Assembly: GCA_003194525.1 (NCBI GenBank) | Contig: NBIV01000148.1 | Span: 62,001-126,000, forward strand | Length of the DNA stretch: 64,000 nt | Reading direction: 5' to 3' | Source: Gracilariopsis chorda | Lineage: Eukaryota > Rhodophyta > Florideophyceae > Gracilariales > Gracilariaceae | Shown: piece by piece, positions 8,974-20,849 of the stretch | Numbering within the stretch: the first letter of the stretch is position 1 | How the letters are laid out: the number at the start of each line of letters is the position of its first letter | The notes under the pieces: model-generated | Databases searched by the model: none | What the model was told of the DNA's origin: nothing | What the model saw: only the letters and a program-made list of their open reading frames with translations | Made by a program: the position numbers and the translations under genes

Positions 8974-10503
8974 TCAGCGCAACAATTCGATGGGAATCGC
9001 ACACTGATTCACATTCGATTTTAACACTTCACCGAGCCAAATTCCGCGCTCGCTTAATGTTTTCGACAAACCCGCGCCACTAAGAGTTTGCAGGTTATTC
9101 TGATGCCAGCCGCATTGGGGTTCATCATGATTTTGAGCATAGTATGCTGGTCCCCTTACGCGCTTCACACCAGATGCTGATTTCAAAACAGTATATTTCT
9201 CGTAATACAAGCCGACTCGCCTAGACGCCTGAAGTGCAACGCCCTCAGGGAGAGATTCTTGGTACTTGATCGTTTTCCCGATACTATCGGTTGTGTAGTG
9301 TGTATATGAACTACGCCCCACTATGGTGGATATGGACACGTGGTACACGGTTTTGGGTCAATTGGCGGTTGGCCACAGTAGTGGATGTTGCCACGAAATG
9401 TGGAGTATTTTAATTAATATTATTTATTATTTTCACACCCATTTCTGGGAAGCTAGTACTTAGTGCGACGGCGCACTGTCGTCGCACCAGTAAACCTTCC
9501 CCAACAAGGGACCCCCAACCTGGGGAATTGGCTCTAGTTGTTACCGCTTGCGCGCGTGCTCTACTCCTCCTTGGAGGGAAACGCCGTGAACCACGGGACA
9601 TCTAACCCCCTTGCACATCTAAACGGACCCATCACTGGGAGTCATATTGTTCCAATTGCATTGGTGTTTCGCCCTGTATAGGGATATTGTTACCGGCATC
9701 GTCGTTCGCCCCCGTCGCTCTCGCGACTCACTTCGTCCTCTCTTCCTCCTCTTCTCCCTTCCTTTTTCTCCTTTTTAGGGTAGCACCTCCCGCTATCCGC
9801 GGCCCTCGTGTGCACATCCGCGCACACACCCCCACTTGCGTGGAAACATACCTCTACTGAGGATCACATCCCGGTCACGCGGATACCGATTCTTCGCCTT
9901 CACCTCCCTGCGCGAGTCGCGACAGGTGTCTCTGTTCTTACAAACCGGCTTCGCCGTGACACCTCTGGGAGGGCTCTACCAAACTGAGTTCACCTCGTGA
10001 GAGGAAGATCCCGAACGTCTTTCGGTGTTTTTTCCCTTTGTGGCATTGCACCACAACGCCTCATGCTGAAGCCGCCTACCCGGCCGCAACTTACACCACT
10101 TTTCAATAGGTGCACCTGCAACGACGACTAACTGCGGAAATTGTAGAACCATCTGCTCACCACATATTTGCTTTAAGCGGTAACGCTCGCGTCCGTTTTC
10201 GTCAATCCTACAAACTGATATCACCTCAGCCATCGTCCATAAACATTCGTTGGACACTGCGGTCCTCGACCAAGGCTGAGAAATTACCAACGCGCCCCGC
10301 TTTCTTGTCCGTTCCACATACTCTTCCATTCGCTCGCGAACTATTTCTTCTTCCAGTAGGCTACGCGACTTCTTCTCAGTCACGAAACTGCTCGCTTCAC
10401 GTCTCTTCATCCTATACAAGAATGGACGCACGGCACCGCTAGAAGCGGTAGACAAATGCGCAATCCGCGAATCATGCCAGCTAACGAAAGCAGCGCTGGC
10501 CAC
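8974..10503 (-). pseudogene. Unrecognised minus-strand coding sequence split by a solo LTR
   Basis: Two open stretches flank a solo LTR: 10503-10056 (Arg/Glu-rich helix KKSRSLLEEEIVRERMEEYVERTRKRG, then GALVISQPWSRTAVSNECLW) and 9317-8974 (YEKYTVLKSASGVKRVRGPAYYAQ, GIWLGEVLKSNVNQC). The sequence ACGCC occurs on both sides of the LTR (9313-9317 and 10056-10060), consistent with a 5-bp target duplication. Removing the LTR does not restore one frame exactly, so the gene is decayed further or the LTR edge is off by a base. The upstream piece has no ATG at its 5' end. I do not recognise the protein. Confidence 0.3.
9318..10055 (+). mobile_element. Solo LTR, same family as the E3 LTR
   Basis: The right part closely follows the E3 5' LTR (58808-59611): TTATTTATTATTTT AT-rich tract, ACTTCCCCAACAAGGG-like block, CCTGTATAGGG, CCCACTTGCGTGG, CGAACGTCTTTCGGTGT and the end GGCATTGCACCACA. 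Internal retrotransposon sequence is absent on both sides, so it is a solo LTR. The left edge is uncertain: a start at 9318 gives ACGCC duplications on both sides but not the expected TG. Confidence 0.65.
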
Positions 10504-10843
10504 CTCTCCTGCATCCTGGGCAACGCCACCCTTGTCTGCTCGTCATACGGTTCGAACGCGCCGCACATGTGGCCTTGCGAGCACCATGCCGCCACGCTTG
10601 CGCGTCTAGGTCCTCCGAGGCTCGCCCGATCAATAGATCAGTGGGCTGTTCACGCGGTCGCCACGCTGCTCAGCACTCTTTCGATCGCAGCTCTCACCGT
10701 CGGACCGCTTGTTCATCCGGCCGTCACTACTCCCGCCACAGAGTGTGGCGCTAGCAATACAAAGCTTACAGAACAACGGCGCTTTAACAATGAACTGCTC
10801 CGTGGACACACTGGGTTCGTACATCCCGACGAACCGGGGGGGT

Positions 10844-11072
10844 GTGACAGCCTGCCCTTCTAACCAGCAGTCACTGGAGCTTGCGCTGCTCCCGTGAACC
10901 TCTTGCGATGGAATTAACACCCGAAGCGAGCGCACTCGCCCAAATAAAGAGGGCCAACGGCCCTCCGTCGGCGTGGGGAGGGGTAGCGACCGAGAAGACG
11001 GTCTTGCAGCTACCAACCTCGCCCCCCTTTCTTCCTTGCCTTCGCCGCGCACAATTCAGACGACTGCAACAG
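10844..11072 (+). repeat. Dispersed 229-bp repeat, copy B
   Basis: Second copy of the repeat at 7840-8068, same strand and length, about 92% identical. It starts GTGACAGCCTG and ends GACGACTGCAACAG. Flanks of the two copies are unrelated, which argues for transposition and against a segmental duplication. Confidence 0.8.
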
Positions 11073-11282
11073 AAATAAGTACGTTTCACGGGTTTTATTA
11101 TGACTGAAGCTCTTTTGAAAACACACCTGGGGAAATTCGACAAACTCTAGATTACTGCCCCTTCCAACTCCCAACCTCACCTACATTTCTCCAGATCTAA
11201 GAGAGCGACGGTGGCACTTGTCGCTGGCTCGTTCTCCTTTCCTTTGCAGTGCGAAAAGAACCGGCGTTGCCTCCACGCCACC

Positions 11283-11558
11283 ATGATTACGATATCGTCC
11301 TCTGCTTCCAAACATAGTTCTCACAACCCACGCTCAGGCCGCCCTTCAACACCAACCGCACCACTATCACTCGTGTTACACTTTTGGGTGCCCTCTTTGC
11401 TTTTATTATTTGTTATGTCGCACATTGGAAACTTGTTTGTCAACACTTCCGCCGAGGCTCCGCATGAATTTCCATTACTCTTTCACGCACTTCGCACAGG
11501 TGGTCAAGTGGTGCTGCCTTCTACAATATTCGATGCGTTGAACGGTTTTCTTGAATAA
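11283..11558 (+). CDS. Possible small single-pass membrane protein
   Basis: 91 codons from an ATG in good context (CCACCATGA). A Ser/His/Pro-rich head is followed by one hydrophobic segment (about residues 28-51, LSLVLHFWVPSLLLLFVMSHIGNLF) and a short tail. I recognise no family. It may be chance; the only support is the start context and the membrane segment. Confidence 0.2.
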   Translation: MITISSSASKHSSHNPRSGRPSTPTAPLSLVLHFWVPSLLLLFVMSHIGNLFVNTSAEAPHEFPLLFHALRTGGQVVLPSTIFDALNGFLE

Positions 11559-14014
11559 TTGGTGTAGAGCAATATTCCTAGGCAGGAAATCCTTTTAAGG
11601 TGTTCGCAGCCTTGCTCTCTTGTAAGATAGGTGCAACGACAGGACCCTCCATACCACATGGTGTTCGGGTGTAAAACCGAGGTGGCTTCCGGCTATACTG
11701 ACCGAGGTGATACCGAATATCGCGTTGCCAGCTGGTCAATGTAGTGCACAGTTCCTTATGAGGGGTGTTCTGGTCTACAGAGAATCCAGAAGGGGAAAAG
11801 GTAAAAAGGGGTGAAACCAAAAGGAAGGATACAATCAGGCGGGTCGTGCGGAAAGCGGAAACATACCCGGTGGTGGGGCGTCCTGCTTGTTCAGCTATCA
11901 TGGCAAAACTCAATACTGAGACGAGCGGCTATATCTTCCTAGTATAGAAAGTAACCAAGAAGTTAAAAACAGTAAGCACTGCGAGAACCCACTAGGAGAA
12001 CCCACTGGGTAATACAGATCTGCGGTCCTTGATGATACTGTGCGGGTGAGTATAACGAGAGCGAACGCCATGAAAGTTCAGCAGGAGTTGGTTATTCGCG
12101 CAGGCGGTAAACTCAGAGCCGAGTCAGAGTTTTTTTTTACTTCAGGGTGAAATGGGTAGGCCGTTCTCCCTTAAGTTCTATTGGATCACAATTAAATAAG
12201 AATACTATTACTGTACTTTGTGATCCACACACTAGTGTGACTCGGCGGCGCTGTCGGTCACGGCCCAACACGACACGTGTGAATCATGTCAACCATGAAT
12301 AATATCCGTACGCTTGCCACGCGTCCATCTGTTTCAGATACCACAAACATCACCCACCAAGGTTCCAAGAAAACCAATCAAAATTTGTATCGAATTTCAC
12401 CCAATATTTCCGAGGGTTCACTCATACTTGCGTTGAACCTATGCCACGTCCGTATTGAATCATTTATGATCCACCTCGCCTAGAGGGTATGCGCGCACGC
12501 ATTGCTCTACAAGTCGTTCGCCACGCTCCGAGTGACACTACGCAGTGGAGAGCAAATAAGCCATGTTGGCCATACAATGTATTTATTGTGACATCGGCCA
12601 TACGCGTCTCGTGTATTCTAATTTTTTGGTGGTTATGTAACAGCCGTTTGCGCGGTATTTTTTATACCGGTAAGTAGTTACGTACAAGTTGCGTCCTGCC
12701 AAGCTGGAAGGACATGGAGGTATACAACAGAGGGGCGTATTCATTGGTTGATTTGTCTGTGAAAGGCGCCAGAAGTTGGCTTCTGGTCCAAATGCGACCA
12801 ACACACTGCACAACTTCACCCCAGCCCCCAGCCTAGTTCATCCTCAAAAGTCTATTCCGTAGAGTTCAGTAGCTCTTTCTCGGGTGTGGTCTCTTGAGCA
12901 TTGCAATCTTAGCCGGCTCATGATCCCGGAACCAACGCTAATATCGAGCAATTCTCTAGTGGTTTGTGGATCTGATTTTGTGCCATATCGTGGTTCGATC
13001 GTGGTTTGGTCTTTTACATGCGCTTGTATTTCTTGTTTTGTTGCTTAAAATATCAAACTTGTATCCTGGTGGGAGCTGTTTCTTTTCTTGCGAATTTTGC
13101 TGGTCTTAGAGCTGTTTTTGACTTTTTTTTTGTTCTTTCTCCGCTGTGTTCACTGAAGAAGGTTGTTGATATCGCCTAAGTTCAATCAATTTTTCTTGTT
13201 TGGGTTAGCAGGACCAAGCAAGGTTTAACTACCGTTTATTTTTTGGTATATTTGTATCGTCTGTGTTTATTTTAGTGCTTGGAAGGCCCACCTTGGTCGT
13301 TTTGGTGGCTAGTGCTCATCTATTGGCTACAAAGCAAGTTAGAATTTTGCTCAATCTTGGCTTGTCACGGCCACGTCATTCGTTGCCACCCAAATGGCGT
13401 CTTCAATGAAGATGGCATGAACGAAGTGCTGTTGGCAGCTATATGAAACAGCAATCGTTTGTCCGTGTTCTTCTGTTTGTCGAAGGTTGTGGATCAGGTC
13501 TACTGGAACTGGTATTTCCGAAACCGTTTGCATGCTTACGCACGACGCATGATCTTTAGAGCATTCTGCAAGGTACACCTCGGCTTCACGAAGCATCTTT
13601 TGCGTAAGAACTGGTGGGCAATAATTGCAGGCAAGCCGAAAAATAGGTAAGCAAGTGAAAATTAATGATGCAGTTGCCAGCAGATACAGTGCGCTTCAGT
13701 ATTATAAGACCTGCTGCATAGGAAACAGGAGCTTTATTGCGGCACCAAAGGGCAAATTACCTAAATTGTGATGAAAAAAGCATTATAACGGTGCATTAAT
13801 TAAACAATAAGGCGCCTAAATGACTGAGATATGTATAAAGCGATTATTATAACCATTCAAAAGTAGAAGATTGCTTTAGTGCTTGCGTGCTCTAAGTTGA
13901 GTGAAATACTCAGTACTGGGTTTTCGCACCATGAGTAGCCAAAACAGCAATTCAGTGACGCTGCATGGTGTCAGTATGGACGTACAGCACCTCATCTCCA
14001 AGCTTCTCCCACTA
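11559..14014. other. No recognisable gene
   Basis: 2.4 kb of AT-rich sequence. It contains a hairpin GGATCACAA...TTGTGATCC (12183-12225) next to a CACTAGTGTG motif, and long T-rich runs near 13120-13140. Short frames only, no family signal. Confidence 0.35.
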
Positions 14015-14486
14015 TTAAAAAAAGGTCTTTCTCAATTCAACAAGCGAACCAAACTGGCGTGTATTATAGTACACCTGGCGCGCTAAAACTGCCCAAGGGT
14101 TCTCAATTGGATTCCTACACGGTCCCCTACTCAGCCAGTCCATTATATTGATATTCGTCGTAGCAAACCAGTTCTTAGAGAAACTAGAAAGATGAATAGA
14201 ACAGTTATCTTGCATAACAGTCAACGATTCTCACTATGTTATAGCAGCCCATTCCAAAAGATGGTGTTCTAGTAACTTTGTATACTTCTTAGAGTGCTGC
14301 TTCCCATGCAATACCACCAATGATACCTTTCCAGAATCCGAAGAACATAATACCCCCAAGTCCCTTTCGAAGTTTTGAAAACAAACGTTCTTTGGCCCCA
14401 ATTGCATACCCGCAGGAAGCATATCCATCCGTTCCATCCATTTTAAAATTTATCTCATCTGAGAAAATAAATTTGCGCCATTGCAT
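14015..14486 (-). pseudogene. Tc1/mariner transposase remnant
   Basis: Reading the minus strand from 14486: IFSDEINFKMDGTDGY (first catalytic Asp region) and GGIMFFGFWKGIIGG, then after a frame change HSKKYTKLLEHHLL, then after another VMQDNCSIH (second Asp) and NPIENPWAVLARQVY (Glu). These are in the order and spacing of a Tc1-like DDE transposase. At least two frameshifts make it inactive. The N-terminal DNA-binding region should lie at 14487-14990 but is too decayed to trace. No sure terminal repeats found. Confidence 0.8.
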
Positions 14487-15104
14487 AGTGCTTCAAGGGA
14501 GGTATTTAGTGGCCCACTCAACACAACTTTTTTCATGCTGAGACGTTAAAAAGATAAGTTTTTCATCTTTTTCTGCACAAATTGTTTGTTTTTCTGTAGT
14601 ACGCGTCAAGTACTAGAGGTTGACGCAGTCAATTGGAGGTGTTTCCTCAGTGCAATGGTGCTTTCCTCTGTCTTTTTAACCTTTCGGTAAGCCATCGTTT
14701 GGTATTTGCATTACGTTTTTGTGGTCCTCTTAAACCTTCCTGCTTTTCAGGTGCAGTTTGTGCTTTCAGGAAGTTGGTACGGACGGTTTTAGATCTTTTT
14801 ACAATTTAACAATTTTCTGTGCTTTTTCTTCTTTGCCATGAAGAGCAATAATAGCCCGATTTCTTGCTGGGTCAGTGATGTTCACCGAGGCTTGTTGGAA
14901 GTGTAATTGAGCTTCGTAGTCAAACTCAACGTGAGCACAGCGTTGGTAGAAGACTTTTTGGGCTGTTGTATGGTTTGCTTTTGTTCAAATTTGGGGCGAA
15001 TCAAGCTAAACGTTTTGCGGTTTAATACTTTTGACTAACTCCGTAAGGGTTTTTATAGATTTCAACGTAACTACTGGGAGTATATGAGTATTCTTTGTGC
15101 CGTG
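14487..15104. other. Probable 5' part of the Tc1/mariner remnant
   Basis: Minus-strand fragments such as VEWATKYL just upstream of IFSDE suggest the transposase once continued here. T-rich and too degraded to annotate. Confidence 0.35.
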
Positions 15105-16165
15105 TGTTGTTTGCACAACGTGTAGAATATTCCAGCAGTGCTGGAACACACGTGGAGAGTGTTACAGCAGCTTCTAGAGCATTCTTAGTTTCGCTGGCCA
15201 AGCAGTGCTACTGTATTTCAATGACGCTGGCGCCAGGAGACGGAGTTGCATTGGTTACTGTGCAGCTTCAGAGGCTGCTAGAAGGCATTGGAGTGAACTA
15301 GAGGCACTAATGAGTAAACAGAAATAAGTAATGCGTTCCTGCGTTTTGTTAAGTGCTTTTACACGCTATAAAACGGCCCGTTGATGCCTGAACTTTGTTC
15401 TGGACTCAACTTGTCATCATAATCACACACAACTCTCACCCCACAACCTTTCTCATTTTTCTATCAACCATTCAACCATCGTTCGCATCTAGTGAGACGT
15501 TTGCCACTAGGTGCATACTTGGGATAGAGAACCGCCGTTGCTAAGACCGGTTGAAGCGCTTCAAGCGTAAACGGGAGACGGGCAGTGTGTACTAAAGGTT
15601 CTGCTGTCCTCCTTGAGTCCCATCGAAGCTTTGCTCGGATAACGGTGTCGGTCAAAAGACCTGGAGATTTCTGGGCGAAAATGCTGGAAGAGACGCTCTA
15701 AGCAGGTGAAGTTCCGTGCAATCTGTCTCGCAAAGGGCCAAATTGGGTAAGTATTGAAAGCATATCTCACTTTTAGTAGCTGTCATTTGGAAGCCCTGCA
15801 AGTATTTCATGCGCCTCCTTTTGGTTAGTGCAGAAGTAAGTAGGATGCGGAAATCGTCTAAAATCTAGAAGGTCTGATCGGAAGCCGAGAGTTTGACTTT
15901 TAGTGGCCATTGACATAATTATTTGGTCGCGCGCCGTTTTAAGAAGTTATGAAGAAGTTTTCTGGGATTGAGACTCTTGCTCTCCTTTTTGTTTCATATT
16001 TTCTTAGCAGGTTGAGGCCTCTTGGTCCCTGCATTGCCATTTTTTCGTGCTTTATGTTTATCATTTTCATCTGTACGGGGCTCTCAGCTACGATGACACC
16101 TTTTCTAGACTAATTTATTGCTAAGTTTGGCTCCTCTGCTTCACTGTCTTGTGATGGCACCCACA
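15105..16165 (+). mobile_element. Solo LTR of the E1 family
   Basis: 1061 bp, aligning end to end with the 1063-bp LTRs of E1. Shared blocks include GCTGGAACACACGTG, CTATAAAA (15367-15374), CTAAGACCGGTTGAAGCGC, GCTTTGCTCGGATAACGGTG, AAAGACCTGG, GGAAGCCGAG and the end GTGATGGCACCCACA. The start TGTTG and end CACA fit TG...CA. Flanking pentamers are CCGTG (15100-15104) and CTGTG (16166-16170), a target duplication with one change. No internal element sequence flanks it. Divergence is far higher than between the E1 LTRs, so it is an older insertion of the family. Confidence 0.85.
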
Positions 16166-16534
16166 CTGTGTTATCCAGCTTTGAAACCTCTTTAAATTGA
16201 TCCTAATTTTATTTCGTGCTCTGATAAGATGGTGTGTGGGCCGCCGGTCTTACACTGGGTGCATGCAGAAATAAACAAAACGCCAGCTCGCCAGAATTTT
16301 GGCGCTAATGAAGTAGTCTTTAGAAATTGCCCGTCAAACAACATCGCTAATTGCTAGCGCCAAAGCAGCAACCGAAACCGCTTCACTTCCCCCGCTGTTT
16401 AGAATGGAAAACGCAGCTTGCAGGAGCTTGTAGGGTCTCGAGCCGTGCTTTTTCGTTTTCAAAAATTATAGGATCGTGCAATAAATTTTTGAGTCTCTGC
16501 CGTGACGTCGTTACATGCCTGGCCACTGTGACGT

Positions 16535-16565
16535 TTTTCAAAGGTTGTAGTACAACCTTTGAAAA
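16535..16565. repeat. Perfect 15-bp inverted repeat, 1-nt centre
   Basis: Arms TTTTCAAAGGTTGTA and TACAACCTTTGAAAA around a single G. Function unknown; could be the end of a palindromic repeat. Confidence 0.85.
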
Positions 16566-17002
16566 GAGTCAGTCGTTGTAAAGCGTGTCCCACTTTGATC
16601 CACTGCCCCGAAGAATATTCAGAAGAAATAGTATTCGTACAATGTTTCTGATCAGTAAGTAGACCAAAGTCAATTTACTTACGTACAAACTTGAATCCAT
16701 CGACAACGCTCTGTGGTTGGGAAACAGGCTCAGAAATCACACCTGCTACTGACACAACGGCCAACAAATGGGCACGTAAAATTCAACTCAAGCCAACTAT
16801 AAAATATTTAAGTGGCTCGAGTGCGCCGCAGGTGTAGATTATAGCGGGAGGTTTTGCAAGTGCAAATCCTTGTATGCAATTCAAGCCGCCAGTTCTCCCT
16901 GCAGTCTATTTTTGTCAGTTGCTCTCTCTCACACGCTTCTTGTTTTTCTCTTTCCGCTCTCGTCACCCAAAGCCATACGCCACCGTTTCGTTTGTGCGCG
17001 CT

Positions 17003-19345
17003 ATGTCCTCAGGCGGGAATATACCTCCATCGGAAAGATCTTCTCAAAGCTTTAAAAGACCTAGAGGACGAAAGAAAAGTTGGTGGATCACGAAATGTTT
17101 CATGAAAGAGTTCGTTTCAAACCCCTCCGGTTCTAGTGTTTGGATGCAGATATCCTGCAAAGCCTGCGGTTATCTGTCTTACACGTCGACACCAAATACA
17201 ATGCAGCTAGTAAAGCATGTTTTACATTGCAGTAACACAGATAAACCCATCAACGAGCGTCTTCTTTCGGAGAATGGTCATTACGCAGATCATTATCTTA
17301 AGTTAGGAAACTCTGCTACGGTTAATGGAGTTCCGGAAACCCCCAAACAACCAATGCGAAGACGGAGCAACAGCGCCCTTCACAATCGTGAAATGAAGGT
17401 ACGGAAGTCAGAAAAAAGCGAGGTAGGTGAAGTTAGCACCGACAGTTTGGACTCGTATGAGAAGCGTTCAAGAATCTGAGAACTTTTTACCTCACTTATT
17501 GTTAACCACATGTTACGTTTCTCTATCCCCAGCAGAGAAGAAGGTAAGAATGAGCTCTATCTTCTTCTGAAGCTCTCGAGTCCTCTTTATGGGGATAAAA
17601 TTCGAAGCGCTACTCGATTGCACTTCAAAACTCTAGACGCATGCTATCAGCAGTTTTTAAATCGTGTCAAGGGTTCAATTACTCCGGGCTTGCAACACAG
17701 CTTTGGCACTTTAATGTTCGATGGGTGGAAAGACGAACAGCAAGCAAGCGTATTCAATGTTCTGCTGTCGATCACCAGATTCAACAGTATCAGAAAGACT
17801 TTCTTCCTGCTGTCCATATACAGGGGTTCGGAACGTTGGGATGCTTCATTTTATGCGCATATTGTGGCGAACAACATGAAGTAATTCGGAGACATGTGAC
17901 GTATATGTATTGTGACGAGCGATAACACGAGCGCATGCGAAGTTGAAAAAGCAATGCGTGTAGCTCGTTTCAATTGTACGATGAGTTGCCATGATCAAAC
18001 CCATTTGTCAAACTTGCTAATGCAGGATATCGGGAGTTTGTAGTGGGTTGAAGACGTTTTTAGAGATGATATCACCGCTGGTCATGGATCTGCGAAACCG
18101 TCCGAAGCCTTATTTTAGGTTTAAGGAACTGAAGTAAGAGTATAACACAGCGTTGCCAAACAGTGGGTACCAATCGACAACAAAAGCAACTTGATGCATA
18201 TTCGCGTGTGCTTCCGCCACGAACTGCAACAATTCCAGTCAAGATGGCCACTACGAGGTTTGCCAGCTCCGAAGGCATGCTACAATCGTTTTTTTCGCGG
18301 TCACACTATCTATCACAGACTCGTTGGTTGCCAGGACTTTGCAACAAATCTATTTGGGGCTCGCACTAATGGGAGAAGAATGTTTTTCGAGAGTTCAGTT
18401 GGGGACGACACGCTTTATGATAGGTGTCTAGATATATACCACGCGCTGAGACTTGTGCGCCAGTACTTGAGATTCTTCGACAACGAAGAAAGTTTCATTT
18501 CAGAGGTGCTGCCAGTCACCCTTCAACTCCGCCGACATCTGAATGAACTGCCTACCACATCTTTCATTACACCGGAGAGAGAGCAACGAGTGTTGCAAGT
18601 CTTTGAAGACCACTTTTCTGGCACAAGGCGATGGATTTCCCTGTTAGCACCACTGCATTATGTTGCATACGCTATGGAAATTCGTAGCGCTCGCGAGGAC
18701 ATGTCGGAGTATAATGTGCATATCCTAAACCATATGTGCACGTTTGTACTGTCAGATGCTTTTTCACCTTCTCGGAAGCTGCGCAATGCTGGTGGAGTGG
18801 ATAGTTCTACGCAGCACTTGTTCGAAGAGTTTAAGTTTACGCGAATAGAATGGAACATGGAACTAGACGATGAGAGTCGACGTCGCATTCTAGTCGCGTA
18901 TGGAAACATGCCAATCATGTGCTGGATACAGAAGAAAACATGTTCATTGCGAACGTTTGCATTGCGTATTCTATGGGTGAGTACGTTTGCTTCCTCCGTT
19001 GAGTGACGTTTCAGTGCTCAGAAACGCACTCGAACGTCCATACGAAAGCGTCTTCACTCAGAAAAGGTGAAGAAGATGGTCTATTGTGCATTGAACAGCG
19101 CCATCCCCAACTCAACTTGTTCTCCCTGTAGGGATACAACAAAGCGTTCAGACAGAGACCATGAGCTCACCGAAGCCCCTACGACTGCAAAAGAAATTGA
19201 AGGAATGAAAAGAGTTCTTAGCCACGCTAGTGCATAAATATGGGAAAGTGAGGAATTAGAAGGAGAACTGGATTGGGAGAAAGTCAATGATGACTCTTTG
19301 CCACTCCCTGACATGGTCGACATGGAAGCCATTCTGGAACAGTAG
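17003..19345 (+). pseudogene. hAT-family transposase, broken
   Basis: Starts MSSGGNIPPSERS. A BED-type zinc-finger pattern (SCKACGYLSYTSTPNTMQL with HVLHC) lies near residues 52-80. After a break come the DUF659-like block TLMFDGWKDEQQASVFNVLLSI (17704-17774), the hAT hallmark CHDQTHLSNLLMQDIG (17982-18036, different frame), and a long C-terminal region at 18360-19006 (RCLDIYHALRLVRQYLRFF, LRRHLNELP). The last in-frame piece ends at the TAG at 19343-19345. Several frame changes and stops make it nonfunctional unless some gaps are introns. I could not identify terminal repeats or an 8-bp target duplication. Confidence 0.75.
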
Positions 19346-20849
19346 AATCGGCAGTTTATTCTTATGTAGTTGTCAAGTACAGATTCCCAGTTCTAGATAT
19401 TTATTGCTTCTCTGTAGTGTGGAGTTAAGAGCGGCTCCACAAAGCTAAGGTGGATCGACGTATCAAGCCAAATTTGTAACAACCTCTCAAGGAACTCCAG
19501 AGACCTTTTTGCTATTAGAGACATCTCCGTCTGATCTGTCAGTCTTACGGGCAGTTGCATCACGAACCTCAAAAGTACGTCAAGAACCGTTGCATTCTGA
19601 TTAAAATCATCAGCATAATGTGCGCAACTATTCCAGCCACAGGTACACTGGCGGCTGCCTCTAATTTCGTGAGTGGCTGTCCATTGTTACCTTTCTGAAG
19701 CTTTACTGGATGTCTCGCATATCTTTTTTCTTTTTTGTTTGTACTACTTTTTCGCTGGATAATCATGTCCATTCGAGTGTTGTTCTCGTGGTCTTTTCTT
19801 ATGAGATGAAGGGAGAGCGTTATCCTCTTGCAGAGATCTTCCATCGGATTTCTTCTGCCTTCTTGTCTCTTCCCATCCTATGGTATGATGAACAAGTTCT
19901 CCATCAAACTTCCGGTTTTATGGTGTTGCGTTTGGCGTCAAGGCAAACGTACTTAGTGAATTTACCATGAAACAAACGAACGAAGTCCTTGAAAGAAAGA
20001 AAAGAGCAAGGTAACGAGCAATTATTTGCCACATATGCACCAAATTCTGAATGCTGTGCCCTTACTCGAGGAGAATGGTCTTCATATATTGAATCCAAAT
20101 AACATACTTATGCTTCGAAGGATTGCTGACCACATTTCGTGGAAGCACGGGCATACAAATGTATAGCGCTCTTTGAAAGAGGTTTTTCACATTTGCTTGA
20201 CACACACGAAGGAATGCAGCATATAATTGTAACGCCACCTTGGTTGCAGCTTGGTCCTTTCGCAACTTATGAGCTTCACTTGTTCCTACCATCACAAACC
20301 AAAAAACTGTCCCATTTTCCCATCTCCGAGTAGAGGTATTAGAAATTCGGATGCTGCACATGCATGTGGATCACAATACGTCAAAGGAGGTGTGCAGGAT
20401 AAGGAGAATTCGAGGTGCTCATCAATTGTCTCAGACCAAGAGTAGTGGCTCCTGGCGCAGCCGGCCTCTACAAAGCTTTCATGCGAACAACCATGTCAAC
20501 AAAACTGGTCAAGCACTGTGATGCATAGTACGGTAACAGATGAAACCAGTAGAGTGTAGCGGCTGCAACTCTGGAATCAATACCAAGAGCCATTTTCGTC
20601 ATGGAAGCAATCTTCTCTGGCTCGGTTTATTTCTGAAGGGGCCCCAAAAACTTTTGTCACAAGCCAACGTTGAACAAATGTGAGAACAGTTGCAAGACTC
20701 TGCTGTGGCCTTGAAGATAGGATATCGTGAGCATCTTGTAGTCGCAGAGATTTGTGAAAATTGACTTCAAGTTCTGTAGTAAAAGTTTTTTGGGTGGCTG
20801 ATGCCGGTCAATAGCCTCTTTCAACCCTGGTTTGGAGCTTTGTACAATT
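19346..20849. other. No clear gene; possible 3' remnant of the exportin-like gene
   Basis: Minus-strand fragments here (for example LVHMWQIIARYL and VLDVLLRFVMQLPVRLT) have the look of alpha-helical repeat protein, but stops are frequent. I cannot assign them safely. Confidence 0.3.

Noticed and set aside
15464..15770. Minus-strand ORFs in the solo LTR
   Set aside because: Lie in the conserved leader region of the LTR and differ from the E1 copies in frame and stops.
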